From Clostridia bacterium (GTDB lineage Bacteria; Bacillota; Clostridia; Christensenellales; CAG-917), in NCBI GenBank assembly GCA_017461985.1, contig JAFTSA010000009.1, forward strand, positions 24,486 through 88,485: 64,000 bases of DNA. Reading direction: 5' to 3'. Below, in pieces: positions 54,439 through 62,607 of the stretch (its first letter is position 1; every line of letters starts with the position of its first letter). Both the position numbers and the translations under genes were made by a program. Below the pieces are notes generated by a model. It was not told the DNA's origin, ran no database searches, and saw nothing but the letters and a program-made list of their open reading frames with translations.

Positions 54439-55041
54439 CTATTTTCTTGCCAGTTTTTTGGATTCTTTTTGTGCTTTTCTCTCGGCCTTTTCCTTTTTCT
54501 TCTTTTCCTTGTGGTGTTTCAGCATTGATTTCATAATGAATTTTGCCGTGTTCACTGCAAGTTGTGCTGCCGCTGAAATCACAGAAAACGCCATGACAAC
54601 CATTTGCACTATGCCGTCAATGCCCTCTTTGACAATACCGACCATTGACACGGCGGTGATTGTGAGGAACAACACGTTGACAAAACCCTTGAAAAGTTTG
54701 ATGAGTTTTTTGTATGTGCCAAGATATTTCTTCGTCTTTTTTGTGTCACGGGTTGCAATGGAGAAACCCATTATCACTATGAACGCCACCACCCAAGACA
54801 CCAACAGCACTTTAAGGGCTATGCTAAATGCGGAGGGCACCCAGTTTTCCACCACAAACATAATGACGGTTGCCATTGTATAGGCGGAGCTGAGTATGGT
54901 GATGATGAAGCTGGCAAGGTCAACCTTGCTCAGTTTTTGTTTTTCGGGCTCTTCTATTTCGCTGTCAAGGACGGCCTCCGATTCAAGGACAGCCTCAGCC
55001 TCCAAGACTTCGTCTTGCTTTTTTCTTTTGAACAGATCCAT
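54439..55041 (-). CDS. uncharacterised four-helix membrane protein
   Basis: A 200-residue protein that I cannot place in a family. It has an acidic N-terminal 35 residues with a repeated AEAVLESEAVLDSE pattern, about four hydrophobic segments between residues 40 and 170, and a strongly basic Lys/Glu C-terminal tail (KKKKEKAERKAQKESKKLAR). The opposite charges of the two cytoplasmic ends are striking. Its ATG overlaps the stop codon of the esterase gene (TGATG), so both proteins are made together. Confidence 0.75.
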   Translation of the reverse strand: MDLFKRKKQDEVLEAEAVLESEAVLDSEIEEPEKQKLSKVDLASFIITILSSAYTMATVIMFVVENWVPSAFSIALKVLLVSWVVAFIVIMGFSIATRDTKKTKKYLGTYKKLIKLFKGFVNVLFLTITAVSMVGIVKEGIDGIVQMVVMAFSVISAAAQLAVNTAKFIMKSMLKHHKEKKKKEKAERKAQKESKKLARK

Positions 55042-55952
55042 CAAATTTCTCCTCTCTTAAATCTTGCAAGGAAGTCTTCGGCAAGTTTGTTTGCCTTTTC
55101 GGGGTCCTTGCCCTTCCAGTTCAATGAGAAACAGTGGTTGCTCAAAAATGCGGTTGAGTGATATTCCTCAGTGTAAACACCTTGATCTGCCAAGTTTTTC
55201 AGCAGTCTTTCACCTTGTCCACGGCAGAAGAAGTCTTTGACCGCATACACGATGAATGATTTGGGGAAATCACTTGTCACCTTTTCAATAGGTGAGCAGA
55301 TGTCACGATATTCATAGCTGTCAAACTCTTTCTTTGAGATGGTTGCCACGTCGTACAAAATCTTTCCGCCAAGGTCAAAGGGGATTTTTGCGCTCAATGC
55401 TTCTGCCACGTCGTAGATACCGCAGTTGAGCACTGCTCCGTTGAAACGAAGGTCGGTTGACACACCAAGTCTTTCTTGAAGAGCCTTGTCTGTTGCTATG
55501 CAAGCAAGGACTGTTGCGTAGTATCCGCCGGCACTATCACCACTGACAACAAGTTTGTCAAGATCAAGGTTGTATTTTTCTGCGTTTTCACCCACCCAGT
55601 TGAGGGCGTACACAAGGTGACGAAGAGGCTCGGGGAATTTGTAGTCAGGGCAAAGACCGTAGTTGACGTTGACCACAAAATAGCCTTGATTTGCAAGCCA
55701 GCGTGAGTGAGCGCGTCTATAATGCTTATCCCCTGCCACAAAACCACCGCCGTGGATGTAGAACAAGACGGGATATTTTTCTCCGCCGTTTTCAACACGA
55801 TAGGTGTCAAGGAGGCAAGCCTCTGCCTCTGCATATTTCACGTCCTTTTCAATGATGAAATTGACGTCTTCAAAACGAGTTGACTTTCTTTTGTTTTGGT
55901 CGTGATCAAAAAGTTTGTCGATTGCCACAAAAACTGTTTTTGCAAGTCCCAT
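55041..55952 (-). CDS. α/β-hydrolase of the hormone-sensitive-lipase type
   Basis: A 303-residue carboxylesterase or lipase. The oxyanion motif HGGG is at 67-70 (YIHGGGFVAGD), and the nucleophile elbow GDSAGG has Ser140. The acid lies in the VYAVKDFF region and the His in YHSTAFLSNHCF near the C end. The NYGLCPDYKFPEPL stretch is typical of acetyl-hydrolase members. There is no signal peptide. Possible substrates are acyl or acetyl esters, including deacetylated sugars. It has its own promoter and is coupled to the membrane protein downstream. Confidence 0.88.
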   Translation of the reverse strand: MGLAKTVFVAIDKLFDHDQNKRKSTRFEDVNFIIEKDVKYAEAEACLLDTYRVENGGEKYPVLFYIHGGGFVAGDKHYRRAHSRWLANQGYFVVNVNYGLCPDYKFPEPLRHLVYALNWVGENAEKYNLDLDKLVVSGDSAGGYYATVLACIATDKALQERLGVSTDLRFNGAVLNCGIYDVAEALSAKIPFDLGGKILYDVATISKKEFDSYEYRDICSPIEKVTSDFPKSFIVYAVKDFFCRGQGERLLKNLADQGVYTEEYHSTAFLSNHCFSLNWKGKDPEKANKLAEDFLARFKRGEI

Positions 55953-55979
55953 AATTTTCTCCTAAAAGTTTATAAAACT

Positions 55980-56008
55980 ATTCTATCACACAACTTTTGC
56001 ATTTGCAA
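55980..56008 (-). promoter_or_regulatory. promoter of the esterase gene
   Basis: Minus strand TTGCAA (56003-56008), 17-nt spacer, TAGAAT (55980-55985), just below the terminator of the upstream gene. The -35 match is moderate. Confidence 0.55.
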
Positions 56009-56010
56009 TG

Positions 56011-56045
56011 CAAAAAAAAGCGAACACGTTTTGTTCGCTATTTTT
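56011..56045 (-). terminator. intrinsic terminator after the condensation-like gene
   Basis: AGCGAACA and TGTTCGCT (56019-56039) are followed on the minus strand by a run of eight T. A T-run is also present on the plus strand. Confidence 0.85.
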
Positions 56046-56087
56046 TCTTGATTTTAGGATTTATTCCTCTTTATTTTGGGTTTTAGA

Positions 56088-57389
56088 TTACTTCTCAATG
56101 CGGTGGCAGTGAAGGGCTATAAACTCATCAATGTTGCCGATGAGGATATCAAAAAATTCATTGATTTTTGCCTTGTCATTGTCGCTACCCTTGATTGCGA
56201 TGGACATTGTCACCTCGCCAAGAAGTGAAGTCAGTGCCAGTTGCATATAGGGTTTATATTTAATTGCGCCGGTCATAAATCCGTCCACGAGGTTGCTTTC
56301 TCCCATCTTTAACTTGCCGTCTTCAAGGATACCTACGTTGCTCATGCCGATAAGAGGGTTGAGATAGCCGATTTTGATGGCGGTTTCACTGATGACGTAG
56401 GGGAAAATTGCGTAAGCAAGTTTCAAAAGAGGCAGGCTATAAAGTCCCATATATGCGTCCTTCTTTGATTGACGGATACTGCGGAGCACCTCGATGAGGG
56501 TGTCGTTGATGGTTTCACCCTTTCTTTCAGTGCTACATTGCATAAATCCTGTGTGGTTGGTGAGGCCAGTGTCCTCTCCCCCTCCCACTATGTGGCGGCG
56601 CAGGTCAACCATGCAAGGGATTGTCAGTCTTTCATCGTCACCATACATACCAATTTCGTAAAGTGAGCGGATGTAGAAAGTGAGCATAAGGTCGTTGACG
56701 GTGACGTCCATTGCCTTGCCAATCTTTCTAAACATAGCAAAGCGGTCGCGGTCAATCTTTCTGCGGACAATCATCTTATAGTCGGTGTCTGCAGGTTTCT
56801 CCAAGGGGAAATAGTGCTCGTCCTTGATTTGGCTTATATTCTTGTAGAGTTTCTTTGCGTGTTCAAGTTCTTCCCCTTCAAGCTTTGAATACACCGCATC
56901 ATAACTTCTACTGCCAGTTTTGATATGAAGGCTCCTGTCCCCACCGAGGAGTTTGTTGTAGTTTTCGGCAAGTTTCTTCATAAAGTATTTCAGGTCACCG
57001 CCGTCCATACACATATGGTTCACCAAAAAAGCCAGCACGTCTCTATCTCCGTCGTGGAAAAGAGCCACTCTCAGTTGAACGTTGCTGTCAACAAGGATAT
57101 CACCGGTGATGAATTCATCAACATCCTTTTCAACGTCGTCGGTGTCCTTTTCAATGAAGAAGTCACCGAGGTTGTAGTCCTCAACAGACCAGTAAGGCTC
57201 AACCAAATTTCCATGGAAAGCGCTGTGAAGCACGGGCACTTTCTCAACCGTCCAAACGAGCACTTGTTTCAAGGTTTTCACGTCAAGTTTGCCGTCATAA
57301 TAATGCACGCAGTGCACCATTCTATCATAATAGTTGCGGAACATATATTGCATTTTGTCCCAAAGTTCCGCTTTCAATGTTTTGTCCAT
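56088..57389 (-). CDS. stand-alone condensation-domain-like acyltransferase
   Basis: A 433-residue protein of the chloramphenicol-acetyltransferase/NRPS-condensation/PapA fold. The active-site motif reads NHMCMDGG (residues 124-131), keeping the catalytic His125 and structural Asp129 of the HHxxxDG pattern but with Asn for the first His. A second half contains TVNDLMLTFYIRSL and the DLRRHI motif. No adenylation or carrier domain is attached or nearby. It probably transfers an acyl group from CoA or a carrier to an alcohol or amine; substrate unknown. It is monocistronic. Confidence 0.78.
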   Translation of the reverse strand: MDKTLKAELWDKMQYMFRNYYDRMVHCVHYYDGKLDVKTLKQVLVWTVEKVPVLHSAFHGNLVEPYWSVEDYNLGDFFIEKDTDDVEKDVDEFITGDILVDSNVQLRVALFHDGDRDVLAFLVNHMCMDGGDLKYFMKKLAENYNKLLGGDRSLHIKTGSRSYDAVYSKLEGEELEHAKKLYKNISQIKDEHYFPLEKPADTDYKMIVRRKIDRDRFAMFRKIGKAMDVTVNDLMLTFYIRSLYEIGMYGDDERLTIPCMVDLRRHIVGGGEDTGLTNHTGFMQCSTERKGETINDTLIEVLRSIRQSKKDAYMGLYSLPLLKLAYAIFPYVISETAIKIGYLNPLIGMSNVGILEDGKLKMGESNLVDGFMTGAIKYKPYMQLALTSLLGEVTMSIAIKGSDNDKAKINEFFDILIGNIDEFIALHCHRIEK

Positions 57390-57506
57390 ATCACACCTTT
57401 ATATGTCGGTTTTGTGAGGATAAAGTCTTTGTTTTGACATTTCACAAAATTTTTATCCCACGTTATTTTTTGTGATTAACGAAAGTTAAACACCTCGTTC
57501 AACACC

Positions 57507-58352
57507 TTAGTCGTTCCACTTTGTCCAGTATTCTTCGTCAACTTCCTTGTGGTGCTTTTTGATCTTTTTGCCTTCTTCTGCGGACTTGCGATTGTGTCTT
57601 ATGACAACAAACACAACAAGTTCAATGACTGCAAACACAACGCCCACGAGGCAGAGGAGCCACATAGGATGCCACAGGCTTGTGACGATGCCAAGGATGA
57701 CAAAGAGCATCACTGCAAAGATTTCAACAAAGAGAGGAAGTTCAAACCATTTGACTTTGCTGGAGGTGAGGAAGGCGATTGCCGTGTCCACACCCACAAT
57801 CAGTGCCACCATTGCAAGGAATGTCATCCAACTGCCGTTCAAATTAAACACCAGTTGCAACACCAAAAATACGAACACTGACGCCATGATTTCTACGAGC
57901 ATTGCCATAAATCTCACGGGGATAAATTTCTTCTTTTTGATGAGTTTGATTGCGCCGACGAGGATGCCAACCCCTGCCCCTGCAAAAATTCCGCCAACCA
58001 TAATGAGCCAAGTGGGGTGCCACAGGTGAGTGACAAATCCGACCACAAGATAGGTGACGGTGAGGATGAGGACAAGTGCCAGTGAAAGGACTGCGCCTAC
58101 GCCGATTTTACGCTTGGTTGCCTTCACTTCAACCTCTTTCTCGTCAAACTCTTTGAGGGTGGCTTTAAAGTCGCCCAGTTCGTCTATGCAGGTGAGATAG
58201 ACCAATTCTTCATCGTCTATTCCTTTGATTTTCAGTTCTTGCGCGCGCTCCAAAAGTTCCACGAGGGTTTGCTCACGATATTTCATTGCCGCCGCTGTGG
58301 GACGGATGGTGCGGAATTGCTCTTCAAGATAAGCTTTGAATCTTTCTTTCAT
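57507..58352 (-). CDS. multi-pass membrane protein with DUF1700-like N terminus
   Basis: A 281-residue protein. Residues 1-80 form a helical cytoplasmic domain (LEEQFRTIRPTAAAMKYREQ, then DDEELVYLTCIDELGDF) that resembles the N-terminal part of DUF1700 or permease-prefix proteins. About six membrane helices follow, containing an internal duplication: VGFVTHLWHPTWLIMVGG and LGIVTSLWHPMWLLCLVG share the (S/T)(H/S)LWHPxWL signature. A basic tail ends it. DUF1700 relatives are often controlled by PadR regulators, but none is present here. Function unknown. Confidence 0.72.
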   Translation of the reverse strand: MKERFKAYLEEQFRTIRPTAAAMKYREQTLVELLERAQELKIKGIDDEELVYLTCIDELGDFKATLKEFDEKEVEVKATKRKIGVGAVLSLALVLILTVTYLVVGFVTHLWHPTWLIMVGGIFAGAGVGILVGAIKLIKKKKFIPVRFMAMLVEIMASVFVFLVLQLVFNLNGSWMTFLAMVALIVGVDTAIAFLTSSKVKWFELPLFVEIFAVMLFVILGIVTSLWHPMWLLCLVGVVFAVIELVVFVVIRHNRKSAEEGKKIKKHHKEVDEEYWTKWND

Positions 58353-58504
58353 AATTTTCTTTCTCCAATTTCTAAGATTGTAATGTTTTCTAGCAGCATT
58401 TTCAAGATGTTTTCACCTAAAAAACGAAATATGGAGAAAAAGGTTACACCAATTTTCAAATTTTTTCGTATGGTGTATTGACGGCTACATATAGGAGGTG
58501 AAAT

Positions 58505-58960
58505 ATGTTTACAAGATGTTGCAACAACTATTACCCCACAAACGTGATGCCGTCAACTGTCCAAAATGGATGCTGTCGCAGATGGATGGTGGATAGAGGC
58601 ACTTATCCATGGCAAAACAACGGTTTTCAAGCCACTCAAAACGTTTTCACGCCCACAGTGGTTGGAATCCCTGGTCCTGTTGGCCCACAAGGTCCTCGTG
58701 GTCTTACAGGCCCCGTAGGCCCTGCTGGTCCTATCGGTCCTACCGGTGCAACAGGCGCAACAGGTGCAACTGGTCCTCAAGGCGAACAAGGAATCCAAGG
58801 CATACAAGGTGAAACAGGTGCAGCCGCAGGATTTGGCACACCCACTGCCACAATCACAATTCTCCCTGCAGGCTCAACCCCCACAGTCACCGTCACTGCC
58901 ACCGGCCCTGACACCGCAAAAGTGTTCAACTTTGACTTCGGCATCCCTGCCACAGCATAA
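58505..58960 (+). CDS. collagen-like protein with Gly-X-Y repeats
   Basis: A 151-residue protein. A Cys-rich head ([10 protein letters not shown] and NGCCRRW, residues 1-30) is followed by a linker, then about 18 uninterrupted Gly-X-Y triplets (residues about 54-107, rich in GPxGPx and GATGAT). A Thr/Pro-rich C-terminal β-type domain ends [12 protein letters not shown]. Such triplets form a collagen triple helix, and the layout recalls spore-surface proteins such as BclA. There is no signal peptide, as is usual for proteins assembled on spores from the mother cell. The SD is AGGAGGTG. It ends at a shared terminator with rplL. Confidence 0.88.
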   Translation: MFTRCCNNYYPTNVMPSTVQNGCCRRWMVDRGTYPWQNNGFQATQNVFTPTVVGIPGPVGPQGPRGLTGPVGPAGPIGPTGATGATGATGPQGEQGIQGIQGETGAAAGFGTPTATITILPAGSTPTVTVTATGPDTAKVFNFDFGIPATA

Positions 58961-58970
58961 TTGGACAAAA

Positions 58971-58999
58971 AAAAGCCACTCGCAAGAGTGGCTTTTGAT
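58971..58999. terminator. bidirectional terminator between the collagen-like gene and rplL
   Basis: AAAAGCCACTC and GAGTGGCTTTT form an 11-bp stem with a GCAA tetraloop. The minus-strand reading ends in eight T and so terminates the rplJ-rplL transcript; it also serves the collagen-like gene. Confidence 0.9.
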
Positions 59000-59017
59000 T
59001 TGTTGGTAAAAATGTAA

Positions 59018-59389
59018 TTACTTGAGTTCTGCAACTGCGCCTGCTGCCTTGAGTTTTTCGACAAGTGCTTCTGCTGCTTCTTTGGGAAGTTGTTCCTTGA
59101 CTGTCTTGGGTGCTCCGTCGACAACTGCCTTTGCTTCGACAAGACCGAGACCGGTTGCTTCCTTGACGACCTTGATGACTGCGACCTTGTTGGGACCGAT
59201 TTCCTTGAGGACGACGTCGAATTCAGTCTTTTCTTCTTCTGCGGGTGCTGCATCTGCTGCTGCTGCGACCACTGCGACGGGTGCTGCTGCGCTGACGCCG
59301 AATTCTTCTTCGAGTGCCTTAACAAAGTTGTTGAGTTCGAGCACTGTCATGCTTTTGATTTCTTCCATGAGTTTTTGAAGATCTGCCAT
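59018..59389 (-). CDS. rplL: 50S ribosomal protein L7/L12
   Basis: L7/L12 forms the dimers of the ribosomal stalk that recruit translation GTPases. The 123 residues have the N-terminal dimerisation helices ([20 protein letters not shown]), an Ala/Pro-rich hinge, and the conserved C-terminal domain beginning [20 protein letters not shown]. It follows rplJ by 60 nt and is the last gene of the unit, since a terminator follows. rpoB, the usual next gene, is absent. Confidence 0.97.
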   Translation of the reverse strand: MADLQKLMEEIKSMTVLELNNFVKALEEEFGVSAAAPVAVVAAAADAAPAEEEKTEFDVVLKEIGPNKVAVIKVVKEATGLGLVEAKAVVDGAPKTVKEQLPKEAAEALVEKLKAAGAVAELK

Positions 59390-59449
59390 TTTTATATTCT
59401 CCTTGAAATTTTCTAATTTTTGTGTGGGGGTCTGCCCCTGAGATTTTGC

Positions 59450-59953
59450 TTATGCTTGTTGTTCCTTTGCTTCTGCGATCTTGCTCAAGCAACGTGCCAG
59501 ACCACTGATGGGTGCTTGCATGCTTCCGAGCATCTTTGCAAGAAGGATTTCTCTTGAAGGAATTGATGCGATTTCCTTCACGCCAGCTGCATCGAGATAT
59601 TCGCCTTCAACCATACCGCACTTTGCCTTCATCTTGTTGAGCTTCTTCATATTGTCGAAGACAACTTTTGCGGGGCTTGTTGCGTCTGTGGATGAGAATG
59701 CCACTGCGGTGGGGCCGTTGAGTGCTTCATCGAATTGGGTGTATCCAAGGTCGTGGAAAGCACGTTGAACGAGGCGGTTTTTGAGGACTTGGTAGTCCAC
59801 GCCTGCGTTTCTCATTTCCTTACGGAACGCTGTGTCTTGTGCGACGTTGAGTCCCATATAGTCAATGATGACAAGGCCTTTTGCCGTGGAAATCTTGCTC
59901 TTAATCTCTTCAACTTGTTGTTGTTTCAGTTCAAGAATTTCTTTGGATGCCAT
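59450..59953 (-). CDS. rplJ: 50S ribosomal protein L10
   Basis: L10 anchors L7/L12 dimers to the ribosome and, as the L10(L12) complex, represses its own mRNA. The 167 residues have the N-terminal rRNA-binding domain (KGLVIIDYMGLNVAQDTAFR, LKNRLVQRAF) and the C-terminal helix that carries L12. It is the first gene after the L10 leader (59975-60125) and its promoter. Confidence 0.96.
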   Translation of the reverse strand: MASKEILELKQQQVEEIKSKISTAKGLVIIDYMGLNVAQDTAFRKEMRNAGVDYQVLKNRLVQRAFHDLGYTQFDEALNGPTAVAFSSTDATSPAKVVFDNMKKLNKMKAKCGMVEGEYLDAAGVKEIASIPSREILLAKMLGSMQAPISGLARCLSKIAEAKEQQA

Positions 59954-59974
59954 TTTTACCTCCTATATTTATCC

Positions 59975-60125
59975 ACTCACTGATGTGAGTCCCGTTTTCA
60001 CACGGGGTAGAAATTAAAAAGTCACTCCAAAGACGGAATGACAGAATACACCAAAATAAATGTATTAAGTTCAGTCCTCGGCAAGCGCTACGCTTACGAC
60101 AAATGTCACTTGCTGTCTTTGGAAC
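59975..60125 (-). promoter_or_regulatory. ribosomal protein L10 leader
   Basis: The rplJ leader matches the known L10 leader. It has CCAAAGACAGCAAGTG and CTTGCCGAGGACTGA near the 5' end, and a distal GTCTTTGG (about 60026-60033) that pairs with the initial CCAAAGAC. Two further hairpins, CCCGT/ACGGG (59991-60006) and ACTCAC/GTGAGT (59975-59990), precede the SD. Binding of the L10(L12) complex here is known to lower rplJ-rplL expression. Confidence 0.88.
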
Positions 60126-60131
60126 GGGATT

Positions 60132-60160
60132 ATAATATCAAATCCCAAATTTTTTGTCAA
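60132..60160 (-). promoter_or_regulatory. promoter of rplJ-rplL
   Basis: Minus strand perfect TTGACA (60155-60160), 17-nt spacer, TATTAT (60132-60137). It makes rplJ-rplL a separate transcription unit from rplK-rplA. Confidence 0.82.
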
Positions 60161-60203
60161 CCGAAACGCAAGTGAAATTGCGTTTCGGCTGATTTTTTTT
60201 TTG
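60161..60203 (+). terminator. terminator-like hairpin reading on the plus strand
   Basis: CCGAAACGCAA and TTGCGTTTCGG form a perfect 11-bp stem. CTGA and a run of ten T follow on the plus strand. All genes here run on the minus strand, so it would act on antisense transcription. On the minus strand it abuts the -35 box of rplJ. Confidence 0.55.
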
Positions 60204-60243
60204 TTTTGCCATTTGGTGTCAAACTCACCAAACAGTGCAGTCA

Positions 60244-60509
60244 ATCACAAATAGCGATTTGCAAACTTTGATATTTGGATGCATAACAAGGAAGGTGCTT
60301 CTGCAACAGACCGAAGCGTACTTATCGTACGTGAGGGTTGGTGCGGGAGTGCCTGACGAAGTTAGGCGCCAAATAGCGACTTTGCAAACTTTGATATTTG
60401 GATGTATTGCAAGGAAGATGCCTTTTCACAAGACCGAAGCGTACTTATCGTACGTAAGGGTTTGGGAAAAGGTGTCTGACAAAGCAAGACGCCAAATAGC
60501 GAAGTTTGG
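60244..60509 (+). repeat. tandem structured repeat array, copies C1 and C2
   Basis: Two units of about 121 bp, beginning near 60262 and 60382, share CAAACTTTGATATTTGG and ACCGAAGCGTACTTATCGTACG. In C2 the outer arms 60385-60401 and 60492-60508 pair over 17 positions with one A.G mismatch. The middle stem pairs 60417-60427 with 60466-60476. The inner hairpin is CGTAC-TTATC-GTACG (60440-60454). In C1 the middle stem is 60294-60305 with 60342-60353, with different bases but still fully paired. The layout equals that of the repeats at 14562 and 45823. The right end is two bases from the rplA stop codon. Confidence 0.85.
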
Positions 60510-60510
60510 A

Positions 60511-61200
60511 TTAGTTCATCTTGTAGTTGACTTTAATGCTAGGACCCATTGTTGCTGCAATGTACACTGACTTGAAGTATGTGCCCTTTGCTGCTGCGGG
60601 TTTTGCCTTGACAAGTGCTTCCATGACGGTGTTGAAGTTTTCTTGGAGTTTTTCTGCGCCAAATGACTTCTTGCCGATGGGGACGTGGACGATGGATTGT
60701 TTGTCAACTCTGTATTCAACTTTACCTGCTTTGATATCGTTGATTGCCTTGGTGACGTCCATGGTGACTGTACCTGACTTGGGGTTAGGCATAAGTCCCT
60801 TAGGTCCGAGGATCTTACCCATACGACCAACAAGACCCATCATATCGGGGGTTGTGACGATGACGTCAAAACCAAACCAGTTTTCTTGTTGGATCTTTTG
60901 GATCATATCTTCTGCACCAACGAAGTCTGCACCTGCTGCCTTTGCTTGGTCTGCCTTGTCGCCCTTTGCGATGACGAGGACGCGGACTGTTCTGCCTGTA
61001 CCGTGAGGAAGAACGCAGACGCCACGGACTTGTTGATCAGCGTGACGAGGGTCAACGCCGAGTTTGCAGTGGAGTTCTATTGTTTCATCAAACTTTGACT
61101 TTGCTGTTTCGACTGCAAGTGCGAGTGCATCTGCGCTGTCGTATGCCTTGGTCTTGTCGATGAGTTTTTTGCTGTCGATATAATTCTTACCGCGTTTCAT
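60511..61200 (-). CDS. rplA: 50S ribosomal protein L1
   Basis: L1 forms the mobile L1 stalk that helps release deacylated tRNA and can repress its own operon. The 229 residues contain [40 protein letters not shown] and [19 protein letters not shown], all typical. It follows rplK by 11 nt. The structured repeat array begins two bases after the stop codon and may form the 3' end of the transcript. Confidence 0.97.
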   Translation of the reverse strand: MKRGKNYIDSKKLIDKTKAYDSADALALAVETAKSKFDETIELHCKLGVDPRHADQQVRGVCVLPHGTGRTVRVLVIAKGDKADQAKAAGADFVGAEDMIQKIQQENWFGFDVIVTTPDMMGLVGRMGKILGPKGLMPNPKSGTVTMDVTKAINDIKAGKVEYRVDKQSIVHVPIGKKSFGAEKLQENFNTVMEALVKAKPAAAKGTYFKSVYIAATMGPSIKVNYKMN

Positions 61201-61211
61201 AGTCTACCTCC

Positions 61212-61637
61212 TTATTCTTCAACAAGAACGCCCATGCTGCGAGCGGTTCCTGCGACCATGCTCATTGCTGCTTCAAGTGATGCTGCATTGAGGTCAACCA
61301 TTTTGAGTTCGGCGATTTCCTTGCATTGTGCTTTGGTAAGGGTTGCAACCTTGTCTTTGTTGGGACGTCCGGATGCTGTTTCGATACCGCAAGCCTTCTT
61401 GATAAGGACGGGTGCCGGAGGTGTCTTCATGATGAAAGTGAAAGAACGATCTTGATAGATTGTGATGACCACGGGGATGATGAGGCCTGCGTTCTTTGCG
61501 GTCTTTTCATTGAATTCTTTTGTGAATGCGGGAATATTGATGCCGTGAGGGCCGAGGGATGAACCGACAGGGGGTCCCGGGGTTGCCTTACCGGCGGGGA
61601 GTTGCAGTTTTACAACTGCGGTAATTTTTTTAGCCAT
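61212..61637 (-). CDS. rplK: 50S ribosomal protein L11
   Basis: L11 binds the GTPase-associated region of 23S rRNA and is needed for the stringent-response sensor RelA. The 141 residues start with [20 protein letters not shown] and include [11 protein letters not shown] and the C-terminal rRNA-binding part [18 protein letters not shown]. It has standard length and leads rplK-rplA after nusG. Confidence 0.97.
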   Translation of the reverse strand: MAKKITAVVKLQLPAGKATPGPPVGSSLGPHGINIPAFTKEFNEKTAKNAGLIIPVVITIYQDRSFTFIMKTPPAPVLIKKACGIETASGRPNKDKVATLTKAQCKEIAELKMVDLNAASLEAAMSMVAGTARSMGVLVEE

Positions 61638-61654
61638 ATATCCTCCTGACTAAT

Positions 61655-61697
61655 GTGGTTTGACGGAAACCGCTGAGATTTGTTTCCTCCCACGAGG
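61655..61697 (-). promoter_or_regulatory. hairpins in the nusG-rplK gap, possible leader
   Basis: Two small stems, GTGGTTT/AAACCGC (61655-61673) and CCTC/GAGG (61686-61697), lie in the 65-nt gap before rplK. They could be an L1 or L11 feedback site, as known for this operon in other bacteria; the match to a known structure was not established. Confidence 0.3.
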
Positions 61698-61702
61698 GTC
61701 GT

Positions 61703-62236
61703 TTATGCCAGTTTTTCAACTTGGGCAAAGTCAAGTTCAACAGGTGTTTGGCGACCAAACATTGACACGACCACCTTGACTTTTTGTCTTTCTGCGTTGA
61801 TTGATTCCACAACGCCAAAGAAGTTTTCCAGAGCACCATTGATGACTCTGACTTCGTCACCTTCTTTGATATCGATATCATCGATGGTGAGAACTTCAAG
61901 TCCCATACGTCTTACTTCTTCATCAAGAAGTGAGATAGGTCTACCCTTGGGACCGCAGAAACATGTGACACCTTCAGTGCTGGTGACAAATTCCCACACT
62001 CTGTCGGTGTACGTCATTTTAATAAACACATAATTGGGCAGCTTCCTGCGTTGTACGACCTTTCTCTTGCCGTTTTTTTCAACGACTTCATCTTCCACGA
62101 GCATTTTAAGATCAATGATATAATCTTTGAACTCGGGATACTTATCGAGCTTGTTTTGCATATCTCTCAAAACGCGGGGTTCGCTTCCTGATTTTGTGTG
62201 AAGCGCATACCATTTAGGCTGTTCCAAATTTTCCAT
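61703..62236 (-). CDS. nusG: transcription termination/antitermination factor NusG
   Basis: NusG binds the clamp of RNA polymerase, affects pausing, and links to Rho or the ribosome through S10. The 177 residues have the N-terminal NGN domain (KWYALHTKSGSEPRVLRDM, KLPNYVFIKMTYTD, TEGVTCFCGPKGRP) and the C-terminal KOW domain (KEGDEVRVINGALENFFGVV). The start has a GGAGAAATT SD. It lies 9 nt after secE, the classical arrangement. Confidence 0.96.
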   Translation of the reverse strand: MENLEQPKWYALHTKSGSEPRVLRDMQNKLDKYPEFKDYIIDLKMLVEDEVVEKNGKRKVVQRRKLPNYVFIKMTYTDRVWEFVTSTEGVTCFCGPKGRPISLLDEEVRRMGLEVLTIDDIDIKEGDEVRVINGALENFFGVVESINAERQKVKVVVSMFGRQTPVELDFAQVEKLA

Positions 62237-62245
62237 AATTTCTCC

Positions 62246-62593
62246 TTATGAAATAAAGATGAATGACCATTCGCCGCTGACGATAAGACTGAGAATGCCT
62301 GAAAGCACATAGTCGATTGCGAACAGGACAACGAAGAATGCGACGACCACCACAAGCACGATTGCTGTGGACTTCAAGACGTCTTTTCCCTTAGGCCAGG
62401 TGACTTTCTTAAGTTCGGAAATAACACCCTTGATGCCCTTCCACATTCTCTTGAAGATGTTGGGCTTTTTGTCGTTATTTGCGTTCTTTTTGTTAGTCTT
62501 TTTGGCAGGTGCTGCGTTATTTTGCGCAGTTTCGACCGGGACTGCAAGTTCAGAATTCATTTTCTTCACTTTGTTGTCGGGTTTCTTTGCCAT
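62246..62593 (-). CDS. secE: preprotein translocase subunit SecE
   Basis: SecE clamps SecY in the membrane as part of the SecYEG channel. The 115 residues have a long Lys/Asn/Ala-rich cytoplasmic N terminus, the conserved amphipathic motif KGVISELKKVTWPKGKDVL, and one membrane helix (AIVLVVVVAFFVVLFAID). The start at 62593 follows AGGAGG and replaces a longer frame. SecE of Bacillota is usually about 60 residues, so the N-terminal extension is long. Confidence 0.94.
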   Translation of the reverse strand: MAKKPDNKVKKMNSELAVPVETAQNNAAPAKKTNKKNANNDKKPNIFKRMWKGIKGVISELKKVTWPKGKDVLKSTAIVLVVVVAFFVVLFAIDYVLSGILSLIVSGEWSFIFIS

Positions 62594-62607
62594 ATTGCCT
62601 CCTAACC

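Larger units (their letters stand above)
59954..60510. other. intergenic region between rplJ and rplA
   Basis: 557 bp. From left to right: the L10 leader, the rplJ promoter (60132-60160), a terminator-like hairpin (60161-60188) and a two-unit structured repeat array (60244-60509). No gene is supported. Confidence 0.85.

Noticed and set aside
60244..60509. CRISPR array
   Set aside because: Only two units of about 121 bp with internal palindromes and no unique equal-length spacers or cas genes.
60235..60570. A plus-strand frame with two similar halves ending YLSYVRV
   Set aside because: It is the translation of the palindromic repeat array and runs into rplA on the other strand; the DNA signal is stem pairing, not codon conservation.
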